From assembly GCF_039830135.1 (NCBI RefSeq), contig NZ_CP156081.1:2032001-2096000 (forward strand): a stretch of 64,000 nucleotides of DNA, read 5' to 3'. The DNA comes from Defluviimonas sp. SAOS-178_SWC (GTDB lineage Bacteria > Pseudomonadota > Alphaproteobacteria > Rhodobacterales > Rhodobacteraceae). Below, one piece after another: positions 25,293 to 33,323 of this stretch (position 1 is its first letter; every line of letters begins with the position of its first letter). The notes under the pieces were generated by a model. That model saw only the letters and a program-made list of their open reading frames with translations. It was not told the DNA's origin and ran no database searches. The position numbers and the translations under genes are program-made.

Positions 25293-27392
25293 TCAGTTCA
25301 TCGGCGTATGCCGGGTCCAATTCGCGTCATAGTGGATGATCTCGCGACCGGGAAAGGCCGCGCGGAGCGCATCCTCGTCGAGCGTTCCGGTGTCGTGCAG
25401 GAAGATCGGCCCCGGCCCGGATAGCCAAGGATCGTTAAGGATGAAGGCAGACCCCTCGTCGCCCGATTTCTTCATGATCACGATGGCGTTGCCGAATTGT
25501 CCGGTCGCGGCCGTCTCGCGGTAGGTCCTGTGGAAGTTGCCGTATTCGTAGAATTTCACCACGCCGCGCCACGGCGTGAAGACGAAAAGCCCGAAGACGC
25601 AGCAGAGCCCGAGAATGGAATCGATGCGGATGAAATTCATCCCGTCCGCCCCCGGAAAGCGGGCGCGCAGCGCGTCGTAGCCGCGGGCGGACAGGTAAAG
25701 CAGCGGGAAGGATGCGAGGAACCAGTAGCGCGGCCCGAAATAGTAGCTGTCGGCAAACCAGTAGAAGGCCATCGTCACGACCACCGCCCCGATCACGAGG
25801 ACCATCACCCAGTCGAAGGCGAGCTTGCGCCCCTGCCAGAGGAAAAAGGCGAAGACCAGCGCCAGCGAGCCGACCGACCAGCCGAGAAGGTCGAATTGCA
25901 GGCTCGCGATCAGGTTGATCGTGTTCAGCACGGCCTCGACCGGCCCGTGCCCGACCCAGAGGTCGAGCATCCTCCAGCCGCCCGGCGGGCCGATCTCAGG
26001 CCCGAACCCGTAGGCATTCGCGCCCATCCCCCAATGGAGGTCGAGATAATCGCTGAGCGCGAGGCGGAGCGGCGATCCCGTCATCTGGTAATTGTGAAGA
26101 AGCAGCAGGCTCCCCGTGGCCGCGCAGCCCGCGACGTAAAGCGCGGCGCGCCGAGCCGAGCCGCCCGGTCCGGCCAGAACCCAAAGCCCGGTCAGCCCGC
26201 CGATCACCAGACCGTCGAGGGGCCGCGTCGCGAAGATCCAGCCCATGGCGAGCCCCGCGAGCACCAGCCGCCGCACCTCCCGCCCGCTTGCGGCGCGGGC
26301 GCGCAGCACCATCCACCACGCGAAAAGCATCAGCGTGAGGGTCAGCGTGTGCGGCATCAGCGAGGCCGCCGCGGCGATGAGCCAGGGCGAGGAGGCCATC
26401 ATCAGCGCCACGAGGTCGGCCTGATCGCGGCCGACTTTCCTGAGCGCGATATCATAGGCGAGAAGCACCGAGATCCCGGCGAGGATCGGGTTGATGAGCC
26501 ACGGCAGCCCCATCATCACGAAGGGCGCAAGCGCCAGCGGCCAGCCCGGCACCGAGGTCGAGAACCAGCGACCGTCCTTGACGTCGAGAAGGTAGTATTC
26601 GAGCCCCGGCAAAGCCGCATCAGGCGGTGCCGGCACGCTCAGCGCGCCCGAGGCGAAGGTGCGGGCCTGGAAGAGATAGGCGACCTCGTCCTCGACATGC
26701 GGCAGATGCTCGAACGCGAACTGCCCGAGCGCGAGGCTCGCCAGCACCATGAACGTTGCGGGCACGATCGGCGACAGCCGGTGAAGGCCGCTGATCGGGC
26801 TCCTGACCTGGCTCATCGCGACGAGGACCGAGAGGTGGAGGGCGATCAGCACCGCCCCGACGACGACATGCGCGAACCAGGCCACCGCCGCGCCGCGCCA
26901 GGCGTAGTTGAGAACCGGGGAGCAGAACGCGAAGCTGAGGCAGAGGAAGAGCGCGATCCGGCCCCAGCCCAATCGCCCGCCCGCCTCCGTCATGAGCCGC
27001 CCGACGCCGATCCGCGACAGCGCCGTCAGCGCCACCGCCGCCTCGATGGCCATCACGCCGACCATGACCCATTCCCGGCCGTTCTGCGGCTTAAGGTGCA
27101 GGGCAGGGAACCACAGGGGCTCCGTCATGTAGATCTGGGCGGCCCCTCCGGTCAGGAAGACGAAACCGAGCACCCCGAACCAGCCCGCCCCGCGTCGCAC
27201 CGACAGGCCGAGCACCAGCAGGGCCAAAGCCAGAACCGAGAGCGCCCAGCGGTCGATCGGCTCGAACACCATTCCCGACGGCAAATTAGGTGCTGCCGTC
27301 GGAAGCAGGACGGCGGCAGCGAACACGGCGAACGCGGCGACAACAGCGGCCGGTCCGACCAGTCCGGAACGATAGGCCGGTGTCGTGGTCAT
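25293..27392 (-). CDS. GT39/ArnT-like integral membrane glycosyltransferase
   Basis: A 699-residue polytopic protein with at least twelve hydrophobic helices. An acidic motif (LPHVEDEVAYLFQARTF) sits in an early loop, as in GT-C enzymes of the PMT/ArnT type that take sugars from polyprenyl phosphates. A periplasmic C-terminal domain follows (from about residue 590). The ATG overlaps the stop of the upstream GT2 gene (ATGA), so the two work together: GT2 makes the lipid-linked sugar and this enzyme transfers it. It converges on the ASST paralog 2 gene with 22 bases between. The acceptor is unknown. Confidence 0.82.
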   Translation of the reverse strand: MTTTPAYRSGLVGPAAVVAAFAVFAAAVLLPTAAPNLPSGMVFEPIDRWALSVLALALLVLGLSVRRGAGWFGVLGFVFLTGGAAQIYMTEPLWFPALHLKPQNGREWVMVGVMAIEAAVALTALSRIGVGRLMTEAGGRLGWGRIALFLCLSFAFCSPVLNYAWRGAAVAWFAHVVVGAVLIALHLSVLVAMSQVRSPISGLHRLSPIVPATFMVLASLALGQFAFEHLPHVEDEVAYLFQARTFASGALSVPAPPDAALPGLEYYLLDVKDGRWFSTSVPGWPLALAPFVMMGLPWLINPILAGISVLLAYDIALRKVGRDQADLVALMMASSPWLIAAAASLMPHTLTLTLMLFAWWMVLRARAASGREVRRLVLAGLAMGWIFATRPLDGLVIGGLTGLWVLAGPGGSARRAALYVAGCAATGSLLLLHNYQMTGSPLRLALSDYLDLHWGMGANAYGFGPEIGPPGGWRMLDLWVGHGPVEAVLNTINLIASLQFDLLGWSVGSLALVFAFFLWQGRKLAFDWVMVLVIGAVVVTMAFYWFADSYYFGPRYWFLASFPLLYLSARGYDALRARFPGADGMNFIRIDSILGLCCVFGLFVFTPWRGVVKFYEYGNFHRTYRETAATGQFGNAIVIMKKSGDEGSAFILNDPWLSGPGPIFLHDTGTLDEDALRAAFPGREIIHYDANWTRHTPMN

Positions 27393-28384
27393 GCTTTATG
27401 GGCAGCCAGCGACGTGACGCGGTCGGCACCGCCCTGGCGCCCCGGCGCGGCGATGTTGATCAACTCCTTCTCGATCACCGTCGGACCGCCGCGCACCTGG
27501 TTGTGGATCGCGGTGATGTATTCGCCGAGCATGCCGATGAAGAGAAGCTGGATCCCGGAAAGGAAGAACAGCGCCACGATGATCGTCGTCGTCCCGCGCG
27601 GCGCGTCGCCGATGCCGAGGAACCAGGCGAAGACCGAGAAGACCGAGAAGAGGATCGAGAACACGGCGATCCCGACCCCGACAAAGGTGCAGAACCGCAT
27701 CGGCGCCTTGGTGAAGGCGAAGATCGCGTTCAGCGCCTGGTCGATCAGCATCATCAGGTTGTGCTTCGACACCCCGCGCTTCCGCGCCTTCCAAGTATAG
27801 GGGATGATGACCTTCTTGAACCCGACCGAGGCGATGATGCCGCGGATATAGGGGTAGTGGTCGTTGTGGCTGAGAACCGCGTCGAGCACCTTGCGGTCGA
27901 CAAGCTGGAATTCGCCCACATCGGGCGAGAGTTCGAAATCGGACAGCCAGTTGACGATCCGGTAGAAGGCCTTGCGCGCCGAGCGCAGCATGAACCCTTC
28001 CTCGCGCGTGGAACGGGCGCCCGCGACCACGTCGTAGCCGCTTTCCCAGAGCTTCACGAATTCCGGCAGATGTTCGGGCGGATCCTGAAGGTCGACCGGC
28101 AACATGCAGAGCGTCGCATCCCCGGTGGAATGCCGGAGCCCGTTGAAGGTGGAGCGGTAGACCCCGAAGTTCCGCGCGTTGACCACGACCTTCACCGACG
28201 GATCCTTCGCCGCGATCGCGCGCAGAATCTCGACCGTGCGGTCGGAGGAGGCGTTGTCCACGAAGATGTGCTCGCGCTCGTAGCCGGGCAGATCGCGGTC
28301 GAAAATCGCCTTCACCGTCTCGTAACAGGTCTCGACGTTGTCTTCCTCGTTGTAACAGGGTGAAACGACAGTAATTTTCTTCAT
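27389..28384 (-). CDS. GtrB-like polyprenyl-phosphate glycosyltransferase (GT2)
   Basis: A 331-residue family 2 glycosyltransferase with ITVVSPCYNEEDNVE at the start, DNASSDRT and LPVDLQDPPE (the DLQDPPE metal-binding motif of DPM1/GtrB-type enzymes). Two C-terminal membrane helices lie around residues 230-255 and 266-290. Such enzymes attach a sugar from an NDP donor to undecaprenyl phosphate on the cytoplasmic face. The start at the ATG (MKKITVV) is preferred; a TTG three codons upstream is possible. It is the first gene of the minus-strand pair with the GT39-like protein, and pairs functionally with GtrA at 21471. Confidence 0.92.
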   Translation of the reverse strand: MKKITVVSPCYNEEDNVETCYETVKAIFDRDLPGYEREHIFVDNASSDRTVEILRAIAAKDPSVKVVVNARNFGVYRSTFNGLRHSTGDATLCMLPVDLQDPPEHLPEFVKLWESGYDVVAGARSTREEGFMLRSARKAFYRIVNWLSDFELSPDVGEFQLVDRKVLDAVLSHNDHYPYIRGIIASVGFKKVIIPYTWKARKRGVSKHNLMMLIDQALNAIFAFTKAPMRFCTFVGVGIAVFSILFSVFSVFAWFLGIGDAPRGTTTIIVALFFLSGIQLLFIGMLGEYITAIHNQVRGGPTVIEKELINIAAPGRQGGADRVTSLAAHKA

Positions 28385-28702
28385 GGCGCTCAAATCCGGT
28401 GACTGGCTCTGATCATTGGTTCAAATGAGGCGAGCATTCCCCTTTGCCGCAGTGGCGCCCCGACTCGACGTCTTAGCAGTCTAGCGCAACTTCCACAGCC
28501 GCGAAGGAAAATTCGCGTCAGTACGATCCGGTTGGAACGGCGCGGCGGATGAAATCCGCTCTGAAATGGCGGATTGTGGACGAGCGCGGGACAAGCGGGC
28601 GGCAGCGGCGCGGGGTTGCGAAAAACGATAAACGGGTTTCGCTTTTCGTCAATTCGCCGCCGCCGGTCCCGATATAGTCCCGTGAAACGAAGGAGGATCG
28701 CT
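28385..28702. promoter_or_regulatory. divergent promoter region with an imperfect inverted repeat
   Basis: 318 bases between the divergent GT2 and BKACE genes. At 28616-28652 there is an imperfect dyad, TTGCGAAAAACG on the left and CGCTTTTCGTCAA on the right, separated by 12 bases. It lies about 50 bases upstream of the BKACE start, a good position for a regulator of the carnitine operon. The rest shows no gene. Confidence 0.45.
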
Positions 28703-29617
28703 ATGCCGCTCGCCATGAACAAGGAGGTCTTCATCACCTGCGCCGTCACCGGCTCGGGCGGGACCCAGGACCGCAGCCCGCATGTGCCGCGCTCGCCCGC
28801 CGAGATCGCGGACAGCGCCATCGCCGCCGCCAAGGCCGGGGCCGCGATCGTCCATTGCCACGTCCGCGACCCGGAGACCGGCAAGCCGTCGCGCGATCCG
28901 AAATACTACCGCGAGGTCACGGAACGCATCCGCGATTCGGCGACCGACGTCGTCCTCAACCTTACCGCCGGCATGGGCGGCGACATCGTCTTCGGCGGGG
29001 TGGAATCGCCGCTGCCGCCGGTCGCGGGTACCGACATGGTCGGCGCCACTGAACGCATGGCCCATGTCGCCGACTGTCTGCCCGAGATCTGCACCCTCGA
29101 CTGCGGCACGATGAACTTCGCCGAGGCCGACTACGTGATGACCAACACGCCCGGCATGCTCCGCGCGATGGGCCAGATGATGACCGATCTGGGCGTGAAG
29201 CCCGAGATCGAGGCTTTCGACACTGGCCATCTCTGGTTCGCCAAGGAACTGGTGAAGGAAGGCGTGCTGAAATCGCCCGCTTTGGTGCAGCTTTGCATGG
29301 GCGTGCCCTGGGGCGCGCCGAACGACCTCAACACCTTCATGGCGATGGTCAACAATGTGCCCGCCGACTGGAACTGGTCGGCCTTTTCTCTGGGTCGTGA
29401 CCAGATGCCCTTCGTCGCGGCTTCGGTTCTCGCCGGCGGCAACGTGCGCGTCGGGCTCGAGGACAACCTCTGGCTCGGCAAGGGGCAATTGGCGACCAAC
29501 GCCCAGCTCGTCGAGCGCGCGGCGACGATCATCGAGAACCTCGGGGCGCGGGTGATCGGGCCGGACGAGGTGCGGGCAAAGCTCGGCCTGACAAAACGGG
29601 CGCCGAAGAAGCGGTGA
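28703..29617 (+). CDS. BKACE (beta-keto acid cleavage enzyme), probable dehydrocarnitine cleavage
   Basis: A 304-residue BKACE (DUF849) protein with a zinc-binding pair in IVHCHVRDPETG and the conserved GLEDN near the C-terminus. BKACE enzymes condense a beta-keto acid with acetyl-CoA and release acetoacetate plus a shortened CoA ester. Next to a carnitine dehydrogenase, the expected reaction is 3-dehydrocarnitine + acetyl-CoA to betainyl-CoA + acetoacetate. AGGAGG is six bases before the ATG. It is the first gene of the carnitine operon; the next gene starts 83 bases later. Substrate assignment rests on context. Confidence 0.9.
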   Translation: MPLAMNKEVFITCAVTGSGGTQDRSPHVPRSPAEIADSAIAAAKAGAAIVHCHVRDPETGKPSRDPKYYREVTERIRDSATDVVLNLTAGMGGDIVFGGVESPLPPVAGTDMVGATERMAHVADCLPEICTLDCGTMNFAEADYVMTNTPGMLRAMGQMMTDLGVKPEIEAFDTGHLWFAKELVKEGVLKSPALVQLCMGVPWGAPNDLNTFMAMVNNVPADWNWSAFSLGRDQMPFVAASVLAGGNVRVGLEDNLWLGKGQLATNAQLVERAATIIENLGARVIGPDEVRAKLGLTKRAPKKR

Positions 29618-29700
29618 CGCCGGTGGTTACGGTGTAGCTACGGAAAGCATACGGCAAACATACGCCCGCCTGACGGGCTGAACGCGGAAAGGACGGGCGC

Positions 29701-31164
29701 ATGGCGCGCAAGGCAGCGATCATCGGGGGCGGGGTTATCGGCGGCGGCTGGGCCGCGCGGTTCCTCCTCAACGGCTGGGACGTGGCGGTCTTCGATCCCG
29801 ACCCGGAGGCCGAGCGCAAGATCGGCGAGGTGCTGGCCAATGCCCGCGCCGCACTGCCCGCGCTCTCGGACGTGCCGATGCCGCCGGAGGGCCGGCTGAG
29901 CTTCGCCGCCACCCTCACGGACGCCGTGCAAGGCGCGGATTACATTCAGGAATCCGTCTCCGAGCGGCTGGATCTGAAGCACCGCGTCTTCGCCCAGATC
30001 CAGCAGGCCTCACACGGCGTGCCCATCGGCTCCTCGACCTCGGGCTTCAAACCGTCGGAGTTGCAGGAAAGCGCAGCCGACCCCTCGGTGATCTTCGTCG
30101 CGCATCCCTTCAATCCTGTCTATCTGCTGCCGCTGGCCGAGGTCGTTCCCAGCGCAAAGTCCGATGCGAACGTTATTGAAAACGCAAAGGAAATCCTGCG
30201 AGAGATCGGGATGTTCCCGCTTCATGTCCGCAAGGAAATCGACGCCCATATCGCTGACCGCTTCCTTGAGGCCGTCTGGCGCGAGGCGCTCTGGCTCGTC
30301 AAGGACGGTGTCGCCACGACCGAGGAGATCGACGAGGCGATCCGCATGGGTTTCGGCCTCCGCTGGGGCCAGATGGGCCTCTTCGAGACCTACCGAGTCG
30401 CCGGCGGCGAGGCCGGAATGAAGCACTTCATGGCCCAGTTCGGCCCCTGCCTCAGCTGGCCCTGGACGAAGCTCATGGATGTGCCCGAATTCACCGACGA
30501 GCTCGTCGACCTGATCGCCGGCCAGTCCGACGCCCAGTCGGGCCACTACACGATCCGCGAGCTGGAACGGATCCGCGACTCCAACCTCATCGGCTTCATG
30601 CGGGCGCTGAAGGACCGCAACTGGGGCGCCGGAAAGGTCCTGCGCGAACATGACGAGCGCCGCCGCGCCGCCTTCCACGATACCGGCAAGACCGGCGAAG
30701 GCGCGCCGCTGGTCATGGCGCATATGCAGGTTCTGCCGGGCTGGATCGACTATAACGGCCACATGACCGAAAGCCGCTATCTCTTTGCCGCATCAGAGAC
30801 TTCCGATGCGTTCCTCAGACTGATCGGCGCCGATATGGACTATGTGGCGGGTGGCCACAGCTACTACACCGCCGAAACCCATATCATGCATCTGGGCGAG
30901 GCGAAGCTCGGCGACCGTCTCACCGGCACGTTGCAGGTGCTGAGCTCGGACGAAAAGCGCATCCACGCCTTCATCCGGATCCAGCGCGGCGAGGAGGTGG
31001 TGGCGAGCCTCGAACAGATGTTCCTTCATGTCGACATGAAGGCCGGCCGCACTTGTCCCGCGGCGCCAGAGGTACTGGCGCGCCTTGCGCCCATCACCGA
31101 GGCCCACAAGGCCCTGCCGCGTCCCGAGGCCGCCGGTCGCCATGTCGGGCAACGGAAGTCATGA
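29701..31164 (+). CDS. lcdH: L-carnitine dehydrogenase fused to betainyl-CoA thioesterase
   Basis: A 487-residue fusion. Residues 1 to about 315 are a 3-hydroxyacyl-CoA dehydrogenase-like carnitine dehydrogenase (IGGGVIGGGWAARF for NAD, HPFNPVYLLPLAEVV). Residues from about 345 form a hot-dog thioesterase (GWIDYNGHMTESRY). Family knowledge: this fusion oxidises L-carnitine to 3-dehydrocarnitine and, after the BKACE step, hydrolyses betainyl-CoA to glycine betaine. One polypeptide thus brackets the BKACE reaction. It overlaps the SDR gene by four bases. The assignment is strong because both halves and the neighbour fit the pathway. Confidence 0.93.
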   Translation: MARKAAIIGGGVIGGGWAARFLLNGWDVAVFDPDPEAERKIGEVLANARAALPALSDVPMPPEGRLSFAATLTDAVQGADYIQESVSERLDLKHRVFAQIQQASHGVPIGSSTSGFKPSELQESAADPSVIFVAHPFNPVYLLPLAEVVPSAKSDANVIENAKEILREIGMFPLHVRKEIDAHIADRFLEAVWREALWLVKDGVATTEEIDEAIRMGFGLRWGQMGLFETYRVAGGEAGMKHFMAQFGPCLSWPWTKLMDVPEFTDELVDLIAGQSDAQSGHYTIRELERIRDSNLIGFMRALKDRNWGAGKVLREHDERRRAAFHDTGKTGEGAPLVMAHMQVLPGWIDYNGHMTESRYLFAASETSDAFLRLIGADMDYVAGGHSYYTAETHIMHLGEAKLGDRLTGTLQVLSSDEKRIHAFIRIQRGEEVVASLEQMFLHVDMKAGRTCPAAPEVLARLAPITEAHKALPRPEAAGRHVGQRKS

Positions 31165-31919
31165 CCCGCGTCCTCATCACCGCAGGCGCCGCCGGGATCG
31201 GCCGGGCGATGGCGAACGCCTTCGCCGCGACCGGGGCCGAGGTCTGGGTGACCGATGTCGATGACACCGCGCTCGTCACGGTTCCGGACGGGATCCGCGC
31301 CAGCAGGGTCGATGCCGCGGACGAAGCGTCGATGGACGCATTATTCAATGAAGTGAAGTCGGTATGGGGCGGCCTTGATGTTCTCTGCGCCAATGCCGGG
31401 ATCAAGGGGCCGACGGCGTCGATCGAGGACATGCCGCTCGATGGCTGGCGCGGCTGCCTCGCGGTGAATCTCGACGGCGCCTTCCTTGCCGCGAAATATG
31501 CAACCCCGATCATGAAGGCGCAGCGCTCCGGCGTGATGACCTTTACCTCCTCGACGGCCGGTCTCTACGGCTTTCCCTATCGCGCGCCCTATGCAGCCGC
31601 GAAATGGGCGGTGATCGGCTTGATGAAGACCGTCGCGATGGAACTCGGTCCCTTTGGCATCCGCGCCAACGCGATCGCGCCCGGCTCCGTCACCGGCCCC
31701 CGCATCGACAGGGTGTTCGAGGCCGAAGCGAGGGCCAAGGGCATGACCACCGAGGCGGTCCGCGACGGCTATGCCGCCGGCACCGCGCTCGGCCGCCTCT
31801 CCGACCCCGAGGACATCGCCAACATGGCCGTCTTCCTCGCCTCCGACGGGGCCCGCATGGTCTCCGGCCAGGTGCTGACCGTCGACGGCTTCACCATCAA
31901 TCCAGATCCCAAGGTGTAA
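31161..31919 (+). CDS. SDR family oxidoreductase in carnitine operon
   Basis: A 252-residue classical short-chain dehydrogenase. Cofactor motif TAGAAGIGRA is at residues 7-16, NAG in LCANAGIKG, and catalytic Tyr/Lys in YAAAKWAVIG. The C-terminal VDGF motif is normal. The ATGA overlap with lcdH sets the start, and the acyl-CoA dehydrogenase follows three bases after its stop. The substrate is not readable from the sequence. Because it sits inside a carnitine operon, oxidation of D-carnitine or another hydroxy-betaine is a reasonable guess. Confidence 0.88.
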   Translation: MTRVLITAGAAGIGRAMANAFAATGAEVWVTDVDDTALVTVPDGIRASRVDAADEASMDALFNEVKSVWGGLDVLCANAGIKGPTASIEDMPLDGWRGCLAVNLDGAFLAAKYATPIMKAQRSGVMTFTSSTAGLYGFPYRAPYAAAKWAVIGLMKTVAMELGPFGIRANAIAPGSVTGPRIDRVFEAEARAKGMTTEAVRDGYAAGTALGRLSDPEDIANMAVFLASDGARMVSGQVLTVDGFTINPDPKV

Positions 31920-31922
31920 GAC

Positions 31923-33086
31923 ATGGATTTCGGCCTGAGTGACGAACAGAAGATGATCGTCGAGACGACGCGCGCCTTCGTCGAAAACGAGCTTTATCCC
32001 CACGAGGCCGAGGTCGAACGCACCGGCCACCTCCGCATGGAACTGATAATGGAGTTGCAGGCCAAGGCGATAGAAGCCGGTCTTTACGCGGCCAACATGC
32101 CCGAGGAGGTCGGCGGCGCCGGCCTCGATACGCTGACATGGCTCCTCTACGAGAAGGAACTGGGGCGGACCAACTACGCGCTCCACTGGACCTGCGTCGC
32201 GCGGCCCTCGAACATCCTTCTCGCCGGGACGGAGGAGCAGAAGGAGCGCTATCTCCATCCTTGCATTCGCGGCGAGAAATGGGATTGCCTTGCCATGACC
32301 GAACCCGGAGCCGGGTCGGACTTGCGCGGCATGAAGGCGACGGCGCGCGAGGACGGCGATGACTTCGTCCTGAACGGCACCAAGCACTTCATCAGCCATG
32401 CCGACATCGCCGATTTCGCCATCGTGTTCATGGCGACGGGCGAGGAACAGACCCCGCGCGGGGTGAAGAAGAAGATCACCGCGTTCTTCGTCGACAAGGG
32501 GACGAAAGGCTTTTCCGTCCGCGAAGGCTACCGCAACGTCTCGCATCGCGGCTACACCAACGCCGTGCTCGAATTCGACGATTGCCGCCTGCCGAAAGGC
32601 CAGATCCTCGGCGAGGTCCACAAGGGCTTCGAGGTCGCCAACACTTGGCTCGGCGCCACACGTCTTCAGGTCGCCTCCACCTGCCTTGGTCGGGCCGAAC
32701 GCGCCCTGGCCCACGCCATCAGCTATGCGGCGGAGCGCGAGCAATTCGGCCAGAAGATCGGCAAGTTCCAGGGAATTTCGTTCAAACTCGCGGATATGGC
32801 GATGGAACTTAAAGCGGCCGAACTCCTTACGCGTGAGGCTGCCTGGAAATTCGACCAGGGCACAGTGACCGAGGCCGACATGTCCATGGCCAAGCTCAAG
32901 GCGACCGAGGTTCTTGCCATGATCGCCGACGAGGCGATCCAGATTCACGGCGGCATGGGCCTCATGGACGAGCTCCCGCTCGAACGCATCTGGCGCGACG
33001 CGCGCGTCGAGCGGATCTGGGAAGGGACATCCGAAATCCAGCGCCACATCATCAGCCGCGAACTTCTGCGGCCGTTCGGCGCCTGA
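31923..33086 (+). CDS. Acyl-CoA dehydrogenase, CaiA-like (gamma-butyrobetainyl/crotonobetainyl-CoA)
   Basis: A 387-residue FAD acyl-CoA dehydrogenase with the family signatures CLAMTEPGAGSDLRGMKATA, the middle-domain FISHADIADF and the C-terminal QIHGGMGLMDELPLERIWRD segment. Neighbouring carnitine genes and CaiD suggest it interconverts gamma-butyrobetainyl-CoA and crotonobetainyl-CoA. In aerobes the oxidative direction is expected. It is close to the SDR gene, and a 237-base gap with two repeat copies separates it from the CoA ligase. The chain-specific assignment is inference. Confidence 0.87.
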   Translation: MDFGLSDEQKMIVETTRAFVENELYPHEAEVERTGHLRMELIMELQAKAIEAGLYAANMPEEVGGAGLDTLTWLLYEKELGRTNYALHWTCVARPSNILLAGTEEQKERYLHPCIRGEKWDCLAMTEPGAGSDLRGMKATAREDGDDFVLNGTKHFISHADIADFAIVFMATGEEQTPRGVKKKITAFFVDKGTKGFSVREGYRNVSHRGYTNAVLEFDDCRLPKGQILGEVHKGFEVANTWLGATRLQVASTCLGRAERALAHAISYAAEREQFGQKIGKFQGISFKLADMAMELKAAELLTREAAWKFDQGTVTEADMSMAKLKATEVLAMIADEAIQIHGGMGLMDELPLERIWRDARVERIWEGTSEIQRHIISRELLRPFGA

Positions 33087-33095
33087 CCTTTTCTT

Positions 33096-33127
33096 GCCTC
33101 CGGCGGGTGTATTCATGAACAGAAGAC
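33096..33127 (-). repeat. dispersed intergenic repeat, copy C (inverted)
   Basis: Read on the minus strand this gives TCTTCTGTTCATGAATACAC followed by CCGCCGGAGG, a clear but diverged copy of the repeat at 3379. It is in opposite orientation to the copy 120 bases downstream and directly follows the acyl-CoA dehydrogenase stop. Confidence 0.55.
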
Positions 33128-33243
33128 TTAACGGTCGGTTAACCATGTTCGGCCAATCTGAGAATGCGGGACAGGCGGGAGCGCCAATGACCGCAACAGG
33201 AGAAGGCACCTCGCCGCCGGCGTCGGGCCGGGGTGCTGATCTT

Positions 33244-33299
33244 TCCTTCTTCTGTTTTCAAATAATCTCGGGGGTCCGGGGGCAGACAGCCCCCGGCGC
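33244..33299 (+). repeat. dispersed intergenic repeat, copy D
   Basis: TTCCTTCTTCTGTTTTCAAA then TAATCTCGGGGG, followed by an inverted repeat CCGGGGGCAGACAGCCCCCGG. It lies just upstream of the CoA ligase gene and could form a strong hairpin in a read-through transcript. Confidence 0.65.
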
Positions 33300-33323
33300 T
33301 CTCCACGGGACCGGAGGCCGGGC

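Noticed and set aside
25497..27800. 767-codon plus-strand frame across the GT39-like and GT2 genes
   Set aside because: Arg/Glu/Pro-rich antisense shadow; the minus-strand genes have clear membrane and GT2 motifs.
33087..33323. Small mobile element between the acyl-CoA dehydrogenase and CoA ligase genes
   Set aside because: Two repeat copies in opposite orientation are present, but there is no transposase frame, terminal inverted repeat or target duplication.
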